64,000 bases of DNA, taken from the NCBI RefSeq assembly GCF_033954455.1, contig NZ_CP121473.1, positions 124,001 through 188,000 on the forward strand, written 5' to 3'. The notes under the pieces were generated by a model, which did not search any database, was not told the DNA's origin, and was given only the letters and a program-made list of their open reading frames with translations. Below are positions 20,745 to 29,586 of this stretch, in pieces. The DNA comes from Thiorhodovibrio litoralis. Its GTDB lineage: Bacteria > Pseudomonadota > Gammaproteobacteria > Chromatiales > Chromatiaceae. Made by a program: the position numbers and the translations under genes. Each line of letters opens with the position of its first letter. The stretch's first letter is position 1.

Positions 20745-22334
20745 ATGGATTCAGTCCCACACCCGCAACGCGAACATTCGCTGCAGGCCCTGAGCTGGCT
20801 GCTGGTCTATCGGCTAAGCCTCGCGCTGGTGCTGATTCTGATCTTTTTCTATCCGCAGACACCGACCTGGCTCAGCGCCCATGGCGACCCGAGCATGGCA
20901 CGGCTGCTGCTAAAGTTGCAAACCCTCTCGGTCCTGGTAAGCGGCGTGATGATGCTGCTTGGCCAGCCCAAACCGGCACGCCAGATCGAGCTGGCGATTT
21001 TTCTCGATATCGTTTTCTACACCGGGCTGATGCATGCCAGCGGCGGCACCAGCACCGGCCTCGGGCTGATTCTGGCCATTGTGGTCGCCGCTGGTGCCAT
21101 CACGCTTGAGGGTCGCCTGTCGTTGCTGTTCGCGGCCCTGGCCACCTTGGCGGTTATTTTCCAGCAATTCTACACCCAGCTCTACGGCGACATACCCAGC
21201 GGCAGCTATACCCAGGCCGGACTCCTGGGGGTGACCTACTTTGCCGTGGCGCTTCTGGCCCATGTGCTTGCGCGGCGCTTGCACGAAACCGAACATCTGG
21301 CCGAGCGGCGCCAGGTCGACATTGCCGATCTTTCCAAGCTGAACGAATTCATCATCCAGAGCATGTCGACGGGTGTTCTCGCGGTGACTGGGGATCGCAC
21401 CCTGCTGGCGATCAATAATGCCGCCAAGCGCCTCCTCGGTGTCAGCGAGCCGCATCCCGGGGAGCGCCTCGCGCGTTTGTCACCCGCGCTGGATCAGTGG
21501 TTTGGCCAAGCCATCGCCAAGAATCAAACGAGTGACGATGTGCTCGCGCTGGGCGAGCATGAGGTGCGACCGAGAATCGAGCGGCTCGACGGTTTCCGCA
21601 CCGGCGGCGCGCTCGTTTTTCTGGACGACAACCGCCAACTGGTGCGCGAGGCGCAGGAGATCAAGCTCGCCTCTCTCGGGCGCCTGACCGCCAGCATTGC
21701 GCACAACATTCGCAACCCGCTGTCATCCATCAGCCACGCCGGGCAATTGCTATCGGAAGTGGAATACTTCGGCCCGGAAGAGCAGCATCTGCTCAATATC
21801 GTGCGCCGCAACGCCCTGCGCATCGACGAAACCGTCACCAGCATCCTGGAGTTCTCCCGGCGCGACCAGCCACAGCCGCGGACCATCGACCTCGGAGCCT
21901 GGCTGCGGGAGTTTCGCGAGGAATTCATCGCCGGCAACCGTCTGAGACCGGAGGCAATGCAATTACAGCTGCCCGAGGACAGCATTCAGGTCAGCGTCGA
22001 TCCACGCCACTTCGGTCAGGTGCTGCGCAACCTGTGCGAAAATGCCTATACCCACGGACATTCCGAGCTCGAGCCCACCCGGGTGGATATCAGCCTGACC
22101 CATGCCGCAGAGAGTGACACCATTCATCTAACGGTCGCCGACAATGGCCCCGGCGTGCCGTCGCAGCATGTACGAAATCTGTTCGACCCATTTTTCACCA
22201 CCGCCAATACCGGCACGGGTCTCGGCCTCTACGCCGCGCGCGAGTTATGCGAAGCGAACAGCTTGCGCTTGGAGTATATTGCTGATCAGCTTCCAGGCGC
22301 CCGTTTCCGCGTAATTTTGAACAGATATACCTGA
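20745..22334 (+). CDS. pilS: PilS-type two-component sensor histidine kinase
   Basis: 529 residues. Six hydrophobic segments occupy about residues 18-185. A PAS-like region follows (LNEFIIQSMSTGVLAVTGD), then HisKA with the phosphoacceptor H320 in ASIAHNIRNPLSSISHAGQLL (read in two parts), and a HATPase domain with LRNLCENAYTHG, DNGPGVP and TGLGLYAARELCEANSL. In Pseudomonas PilS controls pilin transcription through PilR. Here the usual Glu after the active His is Asn, and no pilR response regulator follows; the next genes are a decayed HTH gene and mazEF. The family is clear, but the PilS role is inferred. Confidence 0.78.
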   Translation: MDSVPHPQREHSLQALSWLLVYRLSLALVLILIFFYPQTPTWLSAHGDPSMARLLLKLQTLSVLVSGVMMLLGQPKPARQIELAIFLDIVFYTGLMHASGGTSTGLGLILAIVVAAGAITLEGRLSLLFAALATLAVIFQQFYTQLYGDIPSGSYTQAGLLGVTYFAVALLAHVLARRLHETEHLAERRQVDIADLSKLNEFIIQSMSTGVLAVTGDRTLLAINNAAKRLLGVSEPHPGERLARLSPALDQWFGQAIAKNQTSDDVLALGEHEVRPRIERLDGFRTGGALVFLDDNRQLVREAQEIKLASLGRLTASIAHNIRNPLSSISHAGQLLSEVEYFGPEEQHLLNIVRRNALRIDETVTSILEFSRRDQPQPRTIDLGAWLREFREEFIAGNRLRPEAMQLQLPEDSIQVSVDPRHFGQVLRNLCENAYTHGHSELEPTRVDISLTHAAESDTIHLTVADNGPGVPSQHVRNLFDPFFTTANTGTGLGLYAARELCEANSLRLEYIADQLPGARFRVILNRYT

Positions 22335-22460
22335 ACCAAATGGGATTTCGGCCGCCTTCATTTTAGGAATCAAGCGAGGGAACGCTAGTTCTACTTTTGT
22401 TACAGTCATAAGCGCACTGACCGTCCGGTTGCCCAATTCCGTCCACCAAACCAAACCCGC

Positions 22461-22616
22461 GTGAAGAGCGAATCAATGCCTGCTATCTGTCTGGCCGAGC
22501 GCGCGGGGGTCACGCAGGCGCAAATTGCGCGCTTCGAGGCCGGCAAAGGCATCCTGCGCGCCGATACACTGTTGCGCCTTTCCAACGCAATGGGCGTGAA
22601 GGCGGATGTGCTGTGA
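22461..22616 (+). pseudogene. Fragment of an XRE-type helix-turn-helix protein
   Basis: A short frame from GTG 22461 (or ATG 22476) to TGA 22616 encodes CLAERAGVTQAQIARFEAGK followed by ADTLLRLSNAMGVKADVL. This is the recognition core of a Cro/C1-type HTH domain, similar to HigA- or HipB-like antitoxins. The first helix of the domain is missing or degenerate and no partner toxin lies next to it. It is probably a remnant of an antitoxin or regulator. The preceding 125 bases after pilS hold no recognisable gene. Confidence 0.6.
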
Positions 22617-22672
22617 GACGAGAACGATGTCGGCTAACCAAGATCAGCGTGCTAGCAAGGACAGTCGTGTCT

Positions 22673-23014
22673 TCAGCTAAGGCTTAACAGCGCTCTGATT
22701 TTTGCTTTAATTTCAGCCAGTTCCTCCGAGCTCGCTGTGCCCTTGCGTTCCGGCTGCCGACTTTGCCAGTCGAGACTGTTAACCTGGTCGGCGAGCGCAA
22801 CGCCTGTTGCCTCGCTGCCTTTTAACGCGACCTCAAACGGGTAGCCCTTGATTTGATTGGTGACAGGCACACAGACAAGCAGGCCAGATCGACTGTTGTA
22901 CATCTTGGGGCTCAATACGACAGCGGGGCGGCGGCCGGCTTGTTCATGCCCGCTTTGCGGTGTAAAGCTCAACCAAATAATATCGCCCTCGTTGGGCACA
23001 TAGGCCGTTGCCAT
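22673..23014 (-). CDS. mazF: MazF-family endoribonuclease toxin
   Basis: 113 residues from the ATG at 23014. Strong match to MazF/ChpB: YVPNEGDIIWLSFTPQSGHEQAGRRPAVVLS in parts, with GHEQAGRRPAVVLSPKMYN and CVPVTNQIKGYPFEV diagnostic. MazF enzymes cut single-stranded mRNA at short motifs. The start overlaps the stop of mazE (ATGA), the standard arrangement. No sign of decay is visible. The cleavage motif cannot be predicted from sequence. Confidence 0.92.
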   Translation of the reverse strand: MATAYVPNEGDIIWLSFTPQSGHEQAGRRPAVVLSPKMYNSRSGLLVCVPVTNQIKGYPFEVALKGSEATGVALADQVNSLDWQSRQPERKGTASSEELAEIKAKIRALLSLS

Positions 23015-23265
23015 CAAAGCACTTCCTTGCCTTTCGGGGCGCCGAAGTCTTGCTCCCGGTGGCGGTTCTGCGGGGAGATGCCCGCCAGCAAGTCATCAAG
23101 GGCATAATTTGGAGCGGCGGGCTCGATAATCACCCGGCCATTTTCCGCGCGGATTGCGACGGCCTGATCGACCGCTAGATGGGCCGCTTCCATGATGGCT
23201 GCGGGTAAACGGACAGCCGGACTGTTGCCCCATTTTTTTACTATCTGAACGCCCATTCGCCACAT
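23014..23265 (-). CDS. mazE: MazE-type AbrB-fold antitoxin
   Basis: About 80 residues with the SpoVT/AbrB fold: VQIVKKWGNSPAVRLPAAIME followed by AVAIRAENGRVIIEPA in two parts. It neutralises MazF and usually represses the operon. The start may be ATG 23265 or ATG 23256 (MGVQIVKKWG); the second gives the usual N-terminus. It overlaps mazF by one codon. Confidence 0.88.
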   Translation of the reverse strand: MWRMGVQIVKKWGNSPAVRLPAAIMEAAHLAVDQAVAIRAENGRVIIEPAAPNYALDDLLAGISPQNRHREQDFGAPKGKEVL

Positions 23266-23314
23266 TCTCTTGGTAGAAACAAATGTTGATACATTGAGAG
23301 TGTAGGTCAGGCGG

Positions 23315-23677
23315 CTAGCGGTAGCAAACAGTTTTGCGCGGGCGCAGCAGCATCAGGTCCGGCTCGGGCTCCGAACGGGGTGCCAGCGTGAGGGGGTTCT
23401 GCACGGAAACCAGCGCACCTGCCCCAACCCGCAGGGTTAGCAGTCGGCTCAGACGATTGTTCTTCCCTGCATGATCGGCATTGATGGGCGTCATTGCACG
23501 AAGCTCTCCTTCGATCAGTTCAACACGGTCGTCTTCATCGAAGATGCCAGCGTGAATCATTTGATGGTAAGTATCCACGTCCAAGCGAAAGATCGGACGT
23601 GCCTCATCAAAGGTGGGCTCGGCTTCGACAACTGAGGTGGACCCCATTGGCTGGGCAGCCAGAGGGGTCCACCTCAA
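23315..23677 (-). pseudogene. Truncated Uma2-family (DUF820) protein
   Basis: The N-terminal 120 residues match Uma2 proteins, a PD-(D/E)XK nuclease-fold family: YHQMIHAGIFDEDDRVELIEGEL split at the usual place, then MTPINADHAGKNNRLSRLL and VQNPLTLAPRSEPEPDLMLLRP. The family continues for about 70 more residues with an E-x-K type motif, but here the frame stops 8 residues after LLRP. The catalytic half is therefore lost. The N-terminal MRWTPLAAQPMGSTS looks unrelated, so the native start is probably near the GSTSVVEAEP stretch. Confidence 0.7.
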
Positions 23678-23794
23678 CCATCGACGCCAATGGTTTGGAT
23701 GTGTGGCTCCCTTAGCGTAAACTTACAGTACAAACATTAACGGGCAAGAAAAAGCCTTCTTGGGCGGACCCATGGGGGCAGGAAGGCACTCCCA

Positions 23795-23983
23795 ATGCAT
23801 CATATCGCCATCAACGTTCAAAACGATCAACTAGCGGAGAAGGTGCTGCGGGCACTCGAACTCTTCAAGGGCGATGATATCGAAATCGTCTCCATTGAGG
23901 ATCTGGAAGACTTAAAGGTACTCCAAGCAACACGTGATGAGTCATCGATCCCTTTCGAGGACTACTTGGCCCATGCGGATTGA
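23795..23983 (+). CDS. Putative antitoxin of a RelE-type pair
   Basis: 62 residues, acidic, with a C-terminal SIPFEDYLAHAD typical of small antitoxins that pair with RelE/ParE toxins. The start MHHIAINVQNDQLAEKVL suggests a short dimerising segment. It overlaps the next gene by 11 bases, the standard antitoxin-toxin order. I do not recognise a named family. Confidence 0.7.
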   Translation: MHHIAINVQNDQLAEKVLRALELFKGDDIEIVSIEDLEDLKVLQATRDESSIPFEDYLAHAD

Positions 23984-24218
23984 ACTGCGAAAGAGTGCGA
24001 TCAAGGATCTGCAACGGATCGACAAGCAGCAAAAAGAACGCCTGCATGTAGCAATCGGAAGTCTTGCCGATTTCCCGAGTGTGCCAAATCTGAAAAAGCT
24101 GACGAGTTTCGAACCAGCGTATCGCCTCAAAGCTGGTGATTATCGGGTCTTATTTGATGTTGCTGGCGATACGATCATGATTGGCCGGGTGCTGCATCGG
24201 CGAGAGAGCTACAGATGA
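23973..24218 (+). CDS. RelE/ParE-superfamily toxin
   Basis: 81 residues from ATG 23973 (MRIELRKSAIKDLQRIDKQQ). The pattern of a helix pair, then LKKLTSFEPAYRLKAGDYRVLFDV, then IMIGRVLHRRESYR is the RelE fold: RLKAGDYRVLFD and RVLHRRESYR carry the basic residues used on ribosome-bound mRNA by RelE homologues. It starts inside the antitoxin gene. Whether it is ribosome-dependent (RelE) or a gyrase poison (ParE) cannot be decided; RelE is more likely. Confidence 0.85.
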   Translation: MRIELRKSAIKDLQRIDKQQKERLHVAIGSLADFPSVPNLKKLTSFEPAYRLKAGDYRVLFDVAGDTIMIGRVLHRRESYR

Positions 24219-24937
24219 CCATCGACGAACGCATCCATTCGGCTCACGCACTTTCGCACGCTGGCACATGCTGCATGGACTATGCTGACGGTGTGACTAA
24301 AGTAACGCCATAGTCTTGGCACCATTTAGATTCATCCCAAGTGATCATATCGCATAGTGTAGATACATTTGCATATGCAAGCAACCACAACCAATGTAGA
24401 GATTTTCCACACCCAACGCCCAGCGCACCGGCCATGTCCTCTGCAGCGCCGTGCGCACGCGCGTCAATTCATCATTTCGTCAAACCCATGTGCTTTAGTA
24501 GGCTGTCCCAGCCACTCACGGATCGCATTCGTTACGTTCAGCTCCTGCCATTGGATCACCTTCCAGCTGAGCAGGCCAGTGCGACAGATGGCATCCGGAG
24601 AAGCGCGCGGCAGTTCCCGAGCTGGACTTTCGGAGTTCCGGGGAGGCAAGCCTGGCAGAGAGGCTCAGTGGGTACTCTTTGTCCTGCGGCCGCGCTGAAG
24701 CTGGAGGTCTGGGCGGAGCGTGGCGCTGGTGCGGACAAGTCTCCATTCTTCCGAGACCGCGCAGACCATTTATTTGATTCTAATTCGATTGAGGCAAACT
24801 AAATCGAACCTGGACCCTTTAATTGCACTGGTCCGCTGTTGCTTTCGGTGGCGAAGAAGCGGACGGTGAGTATGGGTTCGGACATGCGCGTATTGTATCA
24901 ATTTTGGTCCGCATCAACAATGCCACCCCGCCAGAGC
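24219..24937. other. Intergenic stretch without a recognisable gene
   Basis: No frame on either strand resembles a known family. The longest open frames are compositional. The first 150 bases are more AT-rich than the rest. The segment lies between a RelE-type pair and the BrnTA module and probably holds decayed accessory DNA. Confidence 0.5.
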
Positions 24938-25022
24938 AAAAACCCCGCCCCGATGACTCGGGAGCGGGGTTGTCTGGGGCGGTGGGCGTCCGTGCCCGAG
25001 GGGTCAGCCGCGCCGGGTTGGG
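24938..25022 (-). terminator. Copy A of an 85-bp direct repeat, with intrinsic terminator reading leftward
   Basis: On the minus strand the sequence forms a stem CCCCGCTCCCGA / TCGGGGCGGGG around GTCA, followed by TTTTT. That is a good rho-independent terminator placed just after brnA. The whole 85 bases recur at 25599-25685 with only a few differences, in the same orientation, so the two copies bracket the brnTA module. Confidence 0.75.
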
Positions 25023-25031
25023 GCGAGGATG

Positions 25032-25298
25032 TCAAAATACATGTGAATTAAGCCAATCGCGCAATGCGATATTCATCCGCACCTGCCAGCCTTCGCCGCT
25101 CGCCTTGAATGCTTCAATCACATCAATATCGTAACGGATCGTTAATGCCTGTGTCTTGTTTTTTGTCTGGAAGCGACCTCGATGAATCAGCTTATCACCG
25201 ACATACTCATCGGCTTGAGTAAAAAAATCGTCCGTCAACTCAGGTGCGTCATCTGGATCAATCCATCCGCTCGCTATAGCGTTTTCTTTCGCGTTCAT
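25032..25298 (-). CDS. brnA: BrnA-family antitoxin
   Basis: 88 residues, ending in the family's ribbon-helix-helix-like part: LTIRYDIDVIEAFKASGEGWQVRMN read in two parts, then IALRDWLNSH. The N-terminal WIDPDDAPELTDDFFTQAD is the toxin-binding acidic segment. BrnA neutralises BrnT and represses the operon. It overlaps brnT by 41 bases and is followed by a strong terminator. Confidence 0.9.
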   Translation of the reverse strand: MNAKENAIASGWIDPDDAPELTDDFFTQADEYVGDKLIHRGRFQTKNKTQALTIRYDIDVIEAFKASGEGWQVRMNIALRDWLNSHVF

Positions 25299-25530
25299 TT
25301 GCTTTCCTCATACTGATAATGCGCCGAGTCTTTCCACGAGGTGTCCAGGCTATGATAACCATTCGGTCATTCAATTTGCCGGCTGTGATGTAGCGCAACT
25401 CACCGTAATTCTCGCGGGCATCTTCAGCGGTGAAATGCCGTCCAGCAAAGATCTCATTGGCATGAGCGAAATTCAAACCTCGCTCCATGAGGGTTTTAGC
25501 GCGTTTTCCCGCATCAAATTCGATGTCCAT
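25258..25530 (-). CDS. brnT: BrnT-family ribonuclease toxin
   Basis: 90 residues beginning MDIEFDAGKRAKTLMERGLNF, with GELRYITAGKLNDRMVIIAW and ISMRKANERERKRY. These are the defining BrnT segments; the C-terminal RKAN-E-R motif carries residues needed for RNA cleavage in characterised BrnT. Toxin precedes antitoxin, the normal order for this family. It appears intact. Confidence 0.9.
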   Translation of the reverse strand: MDIEFDAGKRAKTLMERGLNFAHANEIFAGRHFTAEDARENYGELRYITAGKLNDRMVIIAWTPRGKTRRIISMRKANERERKRYSERMD

Positions 25531-25598
25531 GGAGTGAGATTAGCCGCCTCCGTTTTGGGAATCTAGCCAGTGAGCGTCGGCCACGTCAAGAAAACACG

Positions 25599-25685
25599 AA
25601 AAACCCCCGCCCCGATGACTTGGGAGCGGGGTTGTCTGGGGCGGTGGGCATCCGTGCCCGAGGGGGTCAGCCGTGCCGGGTTGGG
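25599..25685 (-). repeat. Copy B of the 85-bp direct repeat flanking brnTA
   Basis: Nearly identical to 24938-25022 in the same orientation, including the hairpin followed by T's on the minus strand. No gene now lies to its right that would need this terminator on the minus strand. It may be the original copy that ended a lost gene, duplicated when the brnTA module arrived. Confidence 0.8.
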
Positions 25686-25739
25686 CTTAGGCTGCGCCCG
25701 GCTGGGATGGCTTAGAAATTAATCCGAACCTGACCGTTC

Positions 25740-26440
25740 GCAGTAACAACAGTAAGTCTAGCGGGTTAAAGTCCCGTCCGAGGGTTTGTCCGTACGCCTC
25801 GGTAGCATGGGGAAGCGGCGTCTTGGTAACAAGGGGTCGTAAGTTTCCACACAGCAAGAGAGCAGGCCGTAACGCAAGTGAACCTAGATGCAGCCTCGTG
25901 AACAAAGGTTGGAGACGCCGACCCTGTGGTCAGAAGGGGAAGGCCGTTGGGTGGCCACTTGAAGAACGGAAGTGGTGGTCATCGTCTCTCGGGGTAGCAG
26001 GGGCGGCATGTTCTTGAAGACTTATCTGTCCAGTGCTGGAGATCCATGACGGGAGGTGGGCAAGACCACCAACGCCAGCGTATAAGGTAACGAAGTCGCT
26101 GTCGCCTATCATGGAAGTCAGAGGGGTGCAGAGTACCGTTTGAGACTGAGGGACAACATAACCCCGGTCGAGGGAAGGGACCCTACTTTGTGCACGCCAC
26201 CAAAGAGCGGAGGATCAGGAGATTGCGTTCATCGCTAGCCACTCCAGATACGATCAGGACGCTACAGAGGTCGCTCTACTGCCAGGCCAAGCAACGAACG
26301 TTGTGCATGCCTCGTTGTGAAGCACATCGGAAAGCCTGTGCGGGAAAATCGCATGCACGGTTTGATGAGGGAGGGCTGGTTGTCAGCGCCATGCCTCGGC
26401 TATTTAGGCACCGCCAAACGAAAGGGGCGGAAACAGATAA
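25740..26440 (+). mobile_element. Deleted group II intron lacking nearly all of its reverse transcriptase
   Basis: The left part resembles a group II domain I: the segments GCGGGTTAAAGTCCCG and GGTCGTAAGTTTCCAC have that look. At 26235-26300 a frame encodes LATPDTIRTLQRSLYCQAKQ, the typical first residues of intron-encoded reverse transcriptases. The remaining roughly 400 codons are absent. The sequence then passes directly to a domain V hairpin at 26331-26363. Both ends are approximate. Without its protein the intron could only move or splice with help in trans; the complete intron at 38014 is of a visibly different type. Confidence 0.65.
26331..26363 (+). ncRNA. Group II intron domain V hairpin (remnant intron)
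   Basis: AAAGCCTGTGCG pairs with the CGCA, CACGG and TTT segments across a GGAAAA loop, with a two-base bulge on the 3' side. This is the shape and the AGC catalytic triad position of group II domain V. It appears structurally intact although most of the intron-encoded protein has been lost. Confidence 0.7.
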
Positions 26441-26547
26441 GCCGCGACTAAAGTGTTGGCAACCTGCTCTCTACTCTATCCATATTAGCTCCCAAACACT
26501 GGCGTACCATTGAAGACGCCCCCATTGACCAACCCGTCCGCCCCATC

Positions 26548-27504
26548 ATGCCAAACCCACCCGCCACCTTCGCCCTGATCGGCGCCGCCGGCTTCGTCGC
26601 GCCGCGCCACATGCGCGCCATCCAGGACACCGGGCAGACCCTGCTCGCGGCGCTCGACCCCAATGACAGCGTCGGCATCATCGACAGCTACTTCCCGCAG
26701 GCGGATTTCTTCACCGAATTCGAGCGCTTCGACCGCCACGTCGACAAACTGCGCCGCAAGGGCCGACCCGTCGATTACGTCAGCATCTGCTCGCCCAACT
26801 ACCTGCACGACGCCCATATTCGCTTCGCCCTGCGCAATCGCGCTCATGCCATTTGCGAAAAGCCGCTGGTACTCAACCCCTGGAATATCGACGGCCTGCA
26901 TGAAATTGAGACCGAAACTGGCGCACGCATCTACAACATTCTGCAACTGCGCCTACACCCCAGCATCATCGCGCTGCGCGAACGCATCCACAGGGACGAC
27001 ACAAGCATCCGAGACGTCGATATCACCTACATCACCTCACGCGGCAACTGGTATCAGCGCAGTTGGAAAGGCAACCTAGAGAAATCCGGCGGCATTGCCA
27101 CCAACATCGGCGTGCATTTTTTCGACATGCTGAGCTGGGTCTTCGGCCCTGTCCGCGATAGCCAGGTCCATCTCAGTCGCCCGGACTGTGCCGCTGGCTA
27201 TCTGGAGCTCGCACAAGCACGGGTACGCTGGTTCCTCTCCATCAATGCCGATCATCTGCCCGCGAGCGCGCGCGAGCAAAACCAGCGCACCTATCGCTCC
27301 ATCACCGTCGATGCAGAGGAGATCGAATTCTCCGGTGGCTTCACCGATCTTCACACCGAAAGCTATCGCCACATTCTCAGCGGACAAGGCTTCGGTCTGG
27401 ATGAAGCGCGCACCGCTGTCGAAACCGTTTATCAAATCCGTAACGCCAGCCCGCAGGGTCTGCGCGGCGACTATCATCCCTTCTGCGCCCAAGTGCGGGA
27501 ATAA
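26548..27504 (+). CDS. wlbA: WlbA/WbpB-type UDP-GlcNAc(A) 3-dehydrogenase
   Basis: Gfo/Idh/MocA-family oxidoreductase of 318 residues. The N-terminal Rossmann segment is [18 protein letters not shown], and [16 protein letters not shown] holds the catalytic-region lysine. The arrangement [20 protein letters not shown] is characteristic of WlbA/WbpB. These oxidise the C3 position of UDP-N-acetylglucosaminuronate on the way to UDP-2,3-diacetamido sugars of O-antigen. The next gene is the matching acetyltransferase, 8 bases on. The aminotransferase (wlbC) and later enzymes are not in this window. Confidence 0.87.
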   Translation: MPNPPATFALIGAAGFVAPRHMRAIQDTGQTLLAALDPNDSVGIIDSYFPQADFFTEFERFDRHVDKLRRKGRPVDYVSICSPNYLHDAHIRFALRNRAHAICEKPLVLNPWNIDGLHEIETETGARIYNILQLRLHPSIIALRERIHRDDTSIRDVDITYITSRGNWYQRSWKGNLEKSGGIATNIGVHFFDMLSWVFGPVRDSQVHLSRPDCAAGYLELAQARVRWFLSINADHLPASAREQNQRTYRSITVDAEEIEFSGGFTDLHTESYRHILSGQGFGLDEARTAVETVYQIRNASPQGLRGDYHPFCAQVRE

Positions 27505-27512
27505 ACTTAGCC

Positions 27513-28100
27513 ATGAGCCACGCCTACCGCGCGCATCCCACCGCCATCATCGACGAGGGTGCCGAGATCGGCCCCGACACCCGCATCTGGCACTGGGTTC
27601 ACATCTGCGGCGGCGCCCGCATCGGTCGCGACTGCTCGCTCGGTCAGAACGTCTTTGTCGGCAACCGGGTCGTTATCGGAAACAACGTCAAGATTCAGAA
27701 CAACGTCTCAGTCTACGATGGCGTCACCCTGGAAGACGAGGTCTTCTGCGGCCCCAGCATGGTTTTCACCAACGTCTACAATCCCCGCTCGGCAGTGTCG
27801 CGTAAGGACGAATACCGTCCGACCCTGGTCAAAAAGGGCGCCACCCTCGGCGCCAACTGCACTCTCGTCTGCGGAGTCACCATCGGCGAATACGCCTTCA
27901 TCGGCGCCGGCTCGGTTATCACCCGAGACGTCAAGCCCTATGCCCTCATGGTCGGCGTTCCGGCGCGGCAGATCGGCTGGATGAGCGCGCATGGCGAGCG
28001 CCTTGACTTGCCGCTGCAGGGAGAGGGACAAGCCCAGTGCCCCGCGACCGGGCAGCGCTATGGGCTGATCGCTGGGCGCATGGCCGAAGAAGCGCCATGA
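27513..28100 (+). CDS. wlbB: WlbB/WbpD-type UDP-3-amino-sugar N-acetyltransferase
   Basis: 195 residues of left-handed parallel beta helix: repeated hexapeptides such as [19 protein letters not shown] and [19 protein letters not shown], and [14 protein letters not shown] carrying the family loop. WbpD/WlbB acetylate the 3-amino group of UDP-2-acetamido-3-amino-2,3-dideoxyglucuronate using acetyl-CoA. Directly downstream of wlbA in one operon. The last 30 residues ([10 protein letters not shown] and after) are the usual tail with a substrate-length extension. The stop overlaps the start of the decayed gene that follows. Confidence 0.88.
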   Translation: MSHAYRAHPTAIIDEGAEIGPDTRIWHWVHICGGARIGRDCSLGQNVFVGNRVVIGNNVKIQNNVSVYDGVTLEDEVFCGPSMVFTNVYNPRSAVSRKDEYRPTLVKKGATLGANCTLVCGVTIGEYAFIGAGSVITRDVKPYALMVGVPARQIGWMSAHGERLDLPLQGEGQAQCPATGQRYGLIAGRMAEEAP

Positions 28101-28745
28101 AAACCGACATTTCCATCTATGATTTTCTCGCCCTCGGTTCCGAAGCCTTTCGCATCCTCGCCGGAGGGCGGGGACTCCAAGGCCCCATCGCTTTCGCTCC
28201 GAGACGCTCAAAAATATCGAGCGGCGCATTGATGGCCTGTACGACCCCATCGAGCACGACGGCCCCGTTTGGATTGTCGAATTTCAAATCGAGCGTCAGC
28301 CCGCCGCGCTCAAGCCAATCCCTTCCTCGCCGTGCTCGCACCGCAACTGTTCACCGACACCGAATTGACCGCCCAAGCGCCCACCCTCTGGCGTACCATT
28401 ACAGATGCCAAGATCGAGCCACACCACCGCGAACGCCTGGGCGCGCTACTCGAATTTTGGTTCATGGAGCGCTTCCGTACGCTATCGCTTGAGGAAATTC
28501 GCACAATGTTTCAGACGCTCACACCATTACAAGAACCCCGCGCCTATCAAGAAATCTTTGCCCAAGGAGAAATCGAAGGAGAGATCAAAGGTAAGGTTCG
28601 GAGCCTGAAGCGCCTGCTCGCCCGCCACTTCGGCACCATCCCGGATTGGGCCGAGGAACGTCTCAACAAGGCGGATGGTGAGCAACTTGACCTGTGGCTT
28701 GATGCGGTGCTCGATTCCAGCAGTCTGGAAGCCTTATTTGGCTGA
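28097..28745 (+). pseudogene. Decayed DUF2887 / Rpn-type PD-(D/E)XK family gene
   Basis: Parts of one protein lie in three frames. [20 protein letters not shown] starts at 28097. Then HRFRSETLKNIERRIDGLYD and PVWIVEFQIERQP lie in another frame at about 28175-28305. NPFLAVLAPQLFTDTELTAQ and the rest to FG lie in a third frame from about 28315 to 28745. The middle part (nuclease-core D and E-x-Q residues) and the C-terminal EGEIKGKVRSLKRLLARHFG tail match the Rpn/DUF2887 transposase-like nucleases. At least two frameshifts, and probably an internal deletion, make it inactive. Confidence 0.72.
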
Positions 28746-28849
28746 GTCATTTGGTTTTCCCGGAAATTAATTCCATCCTGCTAAATTCATTTAGCTAATA
28801 CCCATTTAGTTAGATGACTTGATATTCGCCAAATCAGGCGGAGACCGCC

Positions 28850-29101
28850 ATGCAAATAGCGATTGAACTACCCAATGATTTCGTAAACTTTCAAGGAGCC
28901 GCTGAAATTCGTCAGGAGGTTGCAACTTCATATGCGCTATGGCTCTATCAGCAAGGCCGTGTGACCCTCTCGAAAGCGGCCGAATTGGCAGGTGTGGATT
29001 TGTATGATTTCATGATGACCTGCAAGCGGAACAGGGTGCCTATCATCGACATCAGTCGCGATGACCTTATTGCGGAACTCTCGGGGTTTGACGGGGGATG
29101 A
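28850..29101 (+). CDS. UPF0175-family antitoxin
   Basis: 83 residues. The segment EVATSYALWLYQQGRVTLSKAAELAGVDLYDFM, read in parts, is the UPF0175 helix-turn-helix: ALWLYQQGRVTLSKAAELAG. Proteins of this family commonly pair with DUF3368 PIN toxins. Its TGA overlaps the ATG of the next gene, which fits an antitoxin-toxin operon. Confidence 0.85.
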   Translation: MQIAIELPNDFVNFQGAAEIRQEVATSYALWLYQQGRVTLSKAAELAGVDLYDFMMTCKRNRVPIIDISRDDLIAELSGFDGG

Positions 29102-29586
29102 TCCTCGTTGCCGACTCGTCCGCACTGGTCGCTCTGGCGGCCTGCGATAGCCTGATCCTGTTGGATGAAATTTTTGGTCAGGTCATGGTGCCGGAAGCAG
29201 TGTACAGAGAAGTCGCTCAACCAGACAAGTTCCAATCGAATCGGTTGAAAGAGTACCTGCATGGCAAGGTCCGTCAGGTCGATATGCAGGGATTTGTTTC
29301 TCTCGATGCCTGTGCAGATGTCGGCGAGACCGAGGCGATGCTCCTCTATAAAGCGATTGCAGCTGACTATCTGCTGATCGATGACAAGCGTGGACGTAAG
29401 ATTGCAAGCCTCAACCGGATCAAAACCATCGGGTCACTCGGTGTCTTGCTGCAAGCCAAACGCATGGGTCTGGTCAATCACATCGGTCCGCTAATTGAAA
29501 ACATTATTGATAGCCCAGTCTTCATCAGTGAGAGTCTGGTGACGACAGTCCTTGAACTTGCCGGCGAACTCGTGCAACAGCCGTGA
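29098..29586 (+). CDS. DUF3368 PIN-domain toxin
   Basis: 162 residues with the PIN acidic residues in VADSSALVALAACD, GETEAMLLYKA and LLIDDKRGRKIA. PIN toxins of type II modules are Mg-dependent ribonucleases. The DUF3368 assignment comes from LNRIKTIGSLGVLLQAKRMG. It forms a coupled pair with the UPF0175 gene. The PIN core is complete. Confidence 0.87.
   Translation: MILVADSSALVALAACDSLILLDEIFGQVMVPEAVYREVAQPDKFQSNRLKEYLHGKVRQVDMQGFVSLDACADVGETEAMLLYKAIAADYLLIDDKRGRKIASLNRIKTIGSLGVLLQAKRMGLVNHIGPLIENIIDSPVFISESLVTTVLELAGELVQQP

Noticed and set aside
22673-23265. Possible decay of mazEF
   Set aside because: Both proteins are full length with all family motifs and normal overlap, so the pair was kept as intact.
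24341-24802. Plus-strand frame of 153 codons in the toxin-antitoxin island
   Set aside because: No motif, biased amino acid content and overlapping frames of equal length; treated as non-coding.
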